Assembly: GCA_016303235.1 (NCBI GenBank)
Contig: JAEDMB010000086.1
Coordinates: 1 to 8,078 of the forward strand
Length of the DNA stretch: 8,078 nucleotides
Direction: 5' to 3'
DNA from: Oscillospiraceae bacterium
GTDB lineage: Bacteria > Bacillota > Clostridia > Oscillospirales > Ruminococcaceae
In this document: positions 5,740 through 8,078 of the stretch, piece by piece
Numbering within the stretch: position 1 is the stretch's first letter
How the letters are laid out: the number at the start of each line of letters is the position of its first letter
Translations under genes and position numbers: made by a program
Notes under the pieces: generated by a model
The model's input: the letters and a program-made list of their open reading frames with translations, nothing else
What the model was told of the DNA's origin: nothing
Database searches by the model: none

Positions 5740-8078
5740 ATGTCAGAAAACACATCTGTAAAAAATTTCAGTAAGGCAGGAGCAGAAAAACTCCGTGAAA
5801 TGACTGAAAACGGCGAAACATATGTTGATTTTCTTAAATTTCAGGGACGTGTATTCAAACACACTGCAAGCGTAGCACTTGAATTTTTTACGCAAAGACC
5901 TGAAACTAAGTTCATCGCAACAAAATCACAGTGGGAAACATCAAAACGCACTGTTTCACAGGGCAGTGAAGCTATACGCTTTATTGATTCGAATAATCAA
6001 ATCAAAGATTACTATGACTTTTCACAAGTCGAGGAATCTGAACCGCCGTATCAGTGGACGATAAATTTAAAAAATGCAAATGATGTAAAATCAAGGTTGA
6101 ACATTCCTGAGAAAACTTCTCTTATTAACGGAATTATAAATACAACAGTAAAGCCGTCACATATTACGTCATGCATGTCTGCTCTTGGAATACCGCCTAA
6201 AGATTATAAGGCTTTTGGAAAATCCTATCTCAATGCGATTCAGATTGTAATTGCGGGTCGTCTTGAAACAGGCGGTAGTAAATTCAATATTGCACCTGAT
6301 TTGACAGCGTTTAAAATGCTTAAAACAGATTCACAGAAACTGACATTTCTTGCTTATACAGCAAAAACTGCCCGTGAACTGCTTTTAAAAATTGAAAATA
6401 CAGTGAACGAGATTAACAGCAAAGAAAGGATTGAAAAAAATGAATTACGAGAAATGGATAACGCTGACAGCCGAGGAACAGAAAAAAGTACCGGACGAGG
6501 AACTGCCGTCAATACCTCCGGAACTGCTGGAGAACAGTCTGACAGAAGCGAAAGCAATGAGAGTGGACGGAAAACTGGGCTGGGAGACAACGCAGAAAGT
6601 ACCGAACGGAAAGAACACAAGGTGGTTTCCGGAATACAGAATGAAGATGGTAAGCGGTCAGGAGTTCTGGTACAAGTTCAATCCGATATGCGGACTGTAC
6701 ACTCTGAATCTGACAGGCTTAGAGCCGACACTGGAGGAACAGCCGATAGGAATTTACGGAATGAAGTGGATGGATTTCATGGAGGAGAATTACCCTCATC
6801 TGGTGGAGGAAATGAAACTGTATCACAGGTATCTGACAGTAGCTCGCTCGGTGGACAAGTCGGCACAGGATTACAGAGACCTTCTGGACAAACAGTACGA
6901 ACAGATGAATCCACGTCCGACGGACTTCGAGGAAGTTCTGAAATGGGAACAGGCGAGAATGTTTTACTCGGACAGCACAGTGATGAGGGAAATAGTATTA
7001 GTTCCGGTGACGGAAGCATAGAAGAAAAACTGAATACAGTGTTTTCATCACAGGAAACAGAAAAAACGTCAACTGAAAAAGCTGACGTTTTTGTTTTGAA
7101 TAACGGACTTTCCGATGATGACAGACTTGTACAGATTACTGCTGAAATCAGTGAAAATCAGAAAAGATTTGCTGACCTGATTAATAACGGCGAATATGAA
7201 AAGGCTACTGAAATATCACAGAAGCTTACTGACCTTACACAGACCGCATCACAGCTTAAAAAGGCAATCCAGTCAAAGCCTATAACAGAAGATGACGTTA
7301 AGGCACTGCGTAACATCAAGCCGGCAAGGAAATCCGTTCAGAATATGCTTGAACCCGAAACTGCAAGAACGGTAAAATTTGAATCACTTCTTGATAAAGA
7401 AATGGGCGGAAAATCTCCCTATGCAATGCGTAAAAACGGTGGCAATGAATGGCGTAATGATGAAAGCAAAAGGGTGAAAATTGTAGAAGTTCAGCCACAT
7501 AATACAAGCAGAACAGAAATAATGGCTGATTATAAAGATTCAAATAATGCTTTACTGAAAGATAAAGAATGCAAAAGTCCGGATATTGGAACAACTATTC
7601 ATTTTAATCAGGAAAGTATTTCGGAAACAATTGCAAAAGCTATGGTTGACAAAAAGCATGATAAACCTTACAAAGCACAGTTATCTGCCCTTTATCATAT
7701 AAGTGACTTAATAGAAAATTCAGTTTGTTTTGATAGTCAGTTATCGGAATATGATAAGAAAACTGCCCAAAACAAATCTAAAAATACTTTGTTTATGCAT
7801 CGAATGTATGGAGTTATCAAGTATGAAGATGAATTTTATTTGACTAACATGGCAATAGAAGAATCTTATAAATCAAAAGATGATACCGCTATTGAAAGTA
7901 CAAATAATCATGTATACAGTCTTAGGGGCATAAAAATAACACCCATTGGTGACTTAGATTTAAAATCTCGCTCCGACATATCTCTTGATAAGTGGGGGTC
8001 ACATTTGGGTGTTGATATAAGTATACCACAGCTTAGCGAATTTGTCAAGACCTATGACCAAAGTTTTTTTGAAAATCC
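5740..8078 (+). CDS. Large polyvalent ICE protein: ArdC-N-like plus LPD3-like domains (3' end outside window)
   Basis: The frame is open from ATG 5740 to the window end (779 codons seen). AAGGAGG (5726-5732) lies 7 bases upstream. Residues about 25-110 resemble the ArdC-N/LtrC-like domain of conjugative-element proteins: a helix, R-P-E, then W-x(n)-R-T-V-S-Q-G-S-E-A-I (65-79) and Y-Y-D-F-S-Q-V. ArdC-type domains bind single-stranded DNA and can protect incoming DNA. Residues about 110-233 are a helical extension. Residues 234-427 are a Gly/Ser/Asp/Arg-rich linker lacking Tyr, Cys and Trp, encoded over a second gene. Residues 455-510 look coiled-coil. From S-P-Y-A-M-R-K (559-565) and E-W-R-N-D-E (570-575) to K-I-T-P (732-735) the protein resembles LPD3-like regions of large ICE proteins, including T-L-F-M-H-R-M-Y-G-V-I (683-693). 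Helicase or methylase domains may follow beyond the window. Family names are from recalled patterns. Confidence 0.85.
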   Translation, partial: MSENTSVKNFSKAGAEKLREMTENGETYVDFLKFQGRVFKHTASVALEFFTQRPETKFIATKSQWETSKRTVSQGSEAIRFIDSNNQIKDYYDFSQVEESEPPYQWTINLKNANDVKSRLNIPEKTSLINGIINTTVKPSHITSCMSALGIPPKDYKAFGKSYLNAIQIVIAGRLETGGSKFNIAPDLTAFKMLKTDSQKLTFLAYTAKTARELLLKIENTVNEINSKERIEKNELREMDNADSRGTEKSTGRGTAVNTSGTAGEQSDRSESNESGRKTGLGDNAESTERKEHKVVSGIQNEDGKRSGVLVQVQSDMRTVHSESDRLRADTGGTADRNLRNEVDGFHGGELPSSGGGNETVSQVSDSSSLGGQVGTGLQRPSGQTVRTDESTSDGLRGSSEMGTGENVLLGQHSDEGNSISSGDGSIEEKLNTVFSSQETEKTSTEKADVFVLNNGLSDDDRLVQITAEISENQKRFADLINNGEYEKATEISQKLTDLTQTASQLKKAIQSKPITEDDVKALRNIKPARKSVQNMLEPETARTVKFESLLDKEMGGKSPYAMRKNGGNEWRNDESKRVKIVEVQPHNTSRTEIMADYKDSNNALLKDKECKSPDIGTTIHFNQESISETIAKAMVDKKHDKPYKAQLSALYHISDLIENSVCFDSQLSEYDKKTAQNKSKNTLFMHRMYGVIKYEDEFYLTNMAIEESYKSKDDTAIESTNNHVYSLRGIKITPIGDLDLKSRSDISLDKWGSHLGVDISIPQLSEFVKTYDQSFFEN
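6424..6430 (+). promoter_or_regulatory. Ribosome binding site for the nested gene
   Basis: GAAAGGA (6424-6430) lies 9 bases before ATG 6440, inside the large gene. The initiation region, GAAAGGA then an A-rich spacer ending in GAAAAAA-ATG, closely matches that of topB (3611-3631). It favours ATG 6440 over the in-frame TTG 6431, which would leave no spacing. Confidence 0.75.
6440..7021 (+). CDS. tnpV: TnpV-family-like protein, nested in the +1 frame of the large gene
   Basis: A 193-residue protein lying wholly inside the polyvalent gene, one frame over. Residues about 86-190 match my memory of TnpV (transposon-encoded, function unknown): E-E-Q-P-I-G-I-Y-G (99-107), then M-x(2)-F-M-E-E-N-Y-P-H-L (111-121), a long amphipathic helix with D-K-S-A-Q-D-Y-R-D-L-L-D (139-150), and a C-terminal R-E-I-V-L-V-P-V (183-190). 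Known TnpV proteins are only a little over 100 residues; here about 85 extra residues precede the domain, with Trp and Pro-rich motifs (L-P-S-I-P-P-E-L-L). The composition is that of a folded protein (11 Tyr, 6 Trp), unlike the disordered-looking product of the other frame. Codon choice is biased against T in third position. A good ribosome binding site precedes it, and a terminator-like hairpin follows. No transposase or other catalytic motif is visible. Confidence 0.8.
   Translation: MNYEKWITLTAEEQKKVPDEELPSIPPELLENSLTEAKAMRVDGKLGWETTQKVPNGKNTRWFPEYRMKMVSGQEFWYKFNPICGLYTLNLTGLEPTLEEQPIGIYGMKWMDFMEENYPHLVEEMKLYHRYLTVARSVDKSAQDYRDLLDKQYEQMNPRPTDFEEVLKWEQARMFYSDSTVMREIVLVPVTEA
7062..7096 (+). 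terminator. Terminator-like hairpin inside the large gene, after the nested stop
   Basis: AAAAACGTCA (7062-7071) and TGACGTTTTT (7083-7092) form a perfect 10-base-pair stem. Two more pairs (C7073-G7081, T7074-A7080) past one mismatch leave a GAAAA loop. The descending arm ends in TTTTTGTTTT, like an intrinsic terminator. It begins 40 bases after the nested gene's stop codon but lies within the coding frame of the large gene. The stem has only three G-C pairs in its main part, so its strength is uncertain. Confidence 0.5.

Noticed and set aside
5879..6064. 61-residue open frame within the N-terminal part of the large gene
   Set aside because: Begins at a non-ATG codon without a ribosome binding site, and overlaps the ArdC-N-like coding region.
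6301..6330. TTGACA at 6301-6306 as a private promoter for the nested gene
   Set aside because: The -35 is perfect, but no good -10 lies 16-18 bases downstream; the best is ACAGAT at 18. It also encodes residues of the outer frame.
6354..7019. Open frames on the minus strand opposite the nested gene (6354-6620 and 6777-7019)
   Set aside because: Ser/Pro/Leu-rich products with no recognisable fold, explained by the biased composition that keeps both plus-strand frames open.
5740..7021. The two overlapping plus-strand frames as one gene broken by a frameshift
   Set aside because: The outer frame continues unbroken for over 1,000 bases past the nested stop into a domain-like region, and the nested frame has its own start site. 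No single indel would improve both.

Overview
This 8,078-base window looks like part of an integrated conjugative element (ICE, conjugative transposon) in a low-GC, Gram-positive gut or rumen Clostridia genome. The codon style (Gln almost always CAG, Glu GAA, Leu CTT/CTG) and the gene set suggest a Ruminococcus-like host; the genus is an inference. All genes lie on the + strand. The gene-free gaps are short (6, 13, 47 and 62 bases), so no stretch over 300 bases lacks a gene.

Bases 1-3581 form a tight cluster, probably one operon. It holds the 3' end of an unrecognised gene (2-499), a 98-residue two-helix membrane protein (513-809), a 712-residue membrane-anchored protein with Gly-rich GLUG-like repeats (806-2944, GTG start), a 133-residue coiled-coil protein vaguely like DUF4315 (2934-3335), and a 79-residue XRE-type helix-turn-helix protein (3342-3581). 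Start and stop codons overlap or nearly touch. Bases 3629-5677 encode a complete type IA topoisomerase III (topB) with intact Toprim, active-site Tyr and zinc motifs, as is common in ICE transfer/replication modules.

A strong sigma-A type promoter (5696-5724), with a dyad in its spacer, precedes a large gene (5740 to beyond the window end). Its product is modular: an ArdC-N/LtrC-like N-terminal domain, a long hydrophilic linker, and a C-terminal region resembling the large polyvalent protein-associated (LPD3-like) domains of ICE and phage proteins.

The most striking part is the linker region. A second complete gene, 6440-7021, lies in the +1 frame inside the large gene and encodes a TnpV-family-like protein of 193 residues. 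It has its own ribosome binding site, nearly the same as that of topB, and a terminator-like hairpin follows 40 bases after its stop. Every T-ending codon of the nested gene (23 of 23 by my count) is followed by a codon starting with C or T. This keeps the host frame free of stops and also of Tyr, Cys and Trp. It looks like a genuine dual-coding (overprinted) locus rather than a frameshift artefact.
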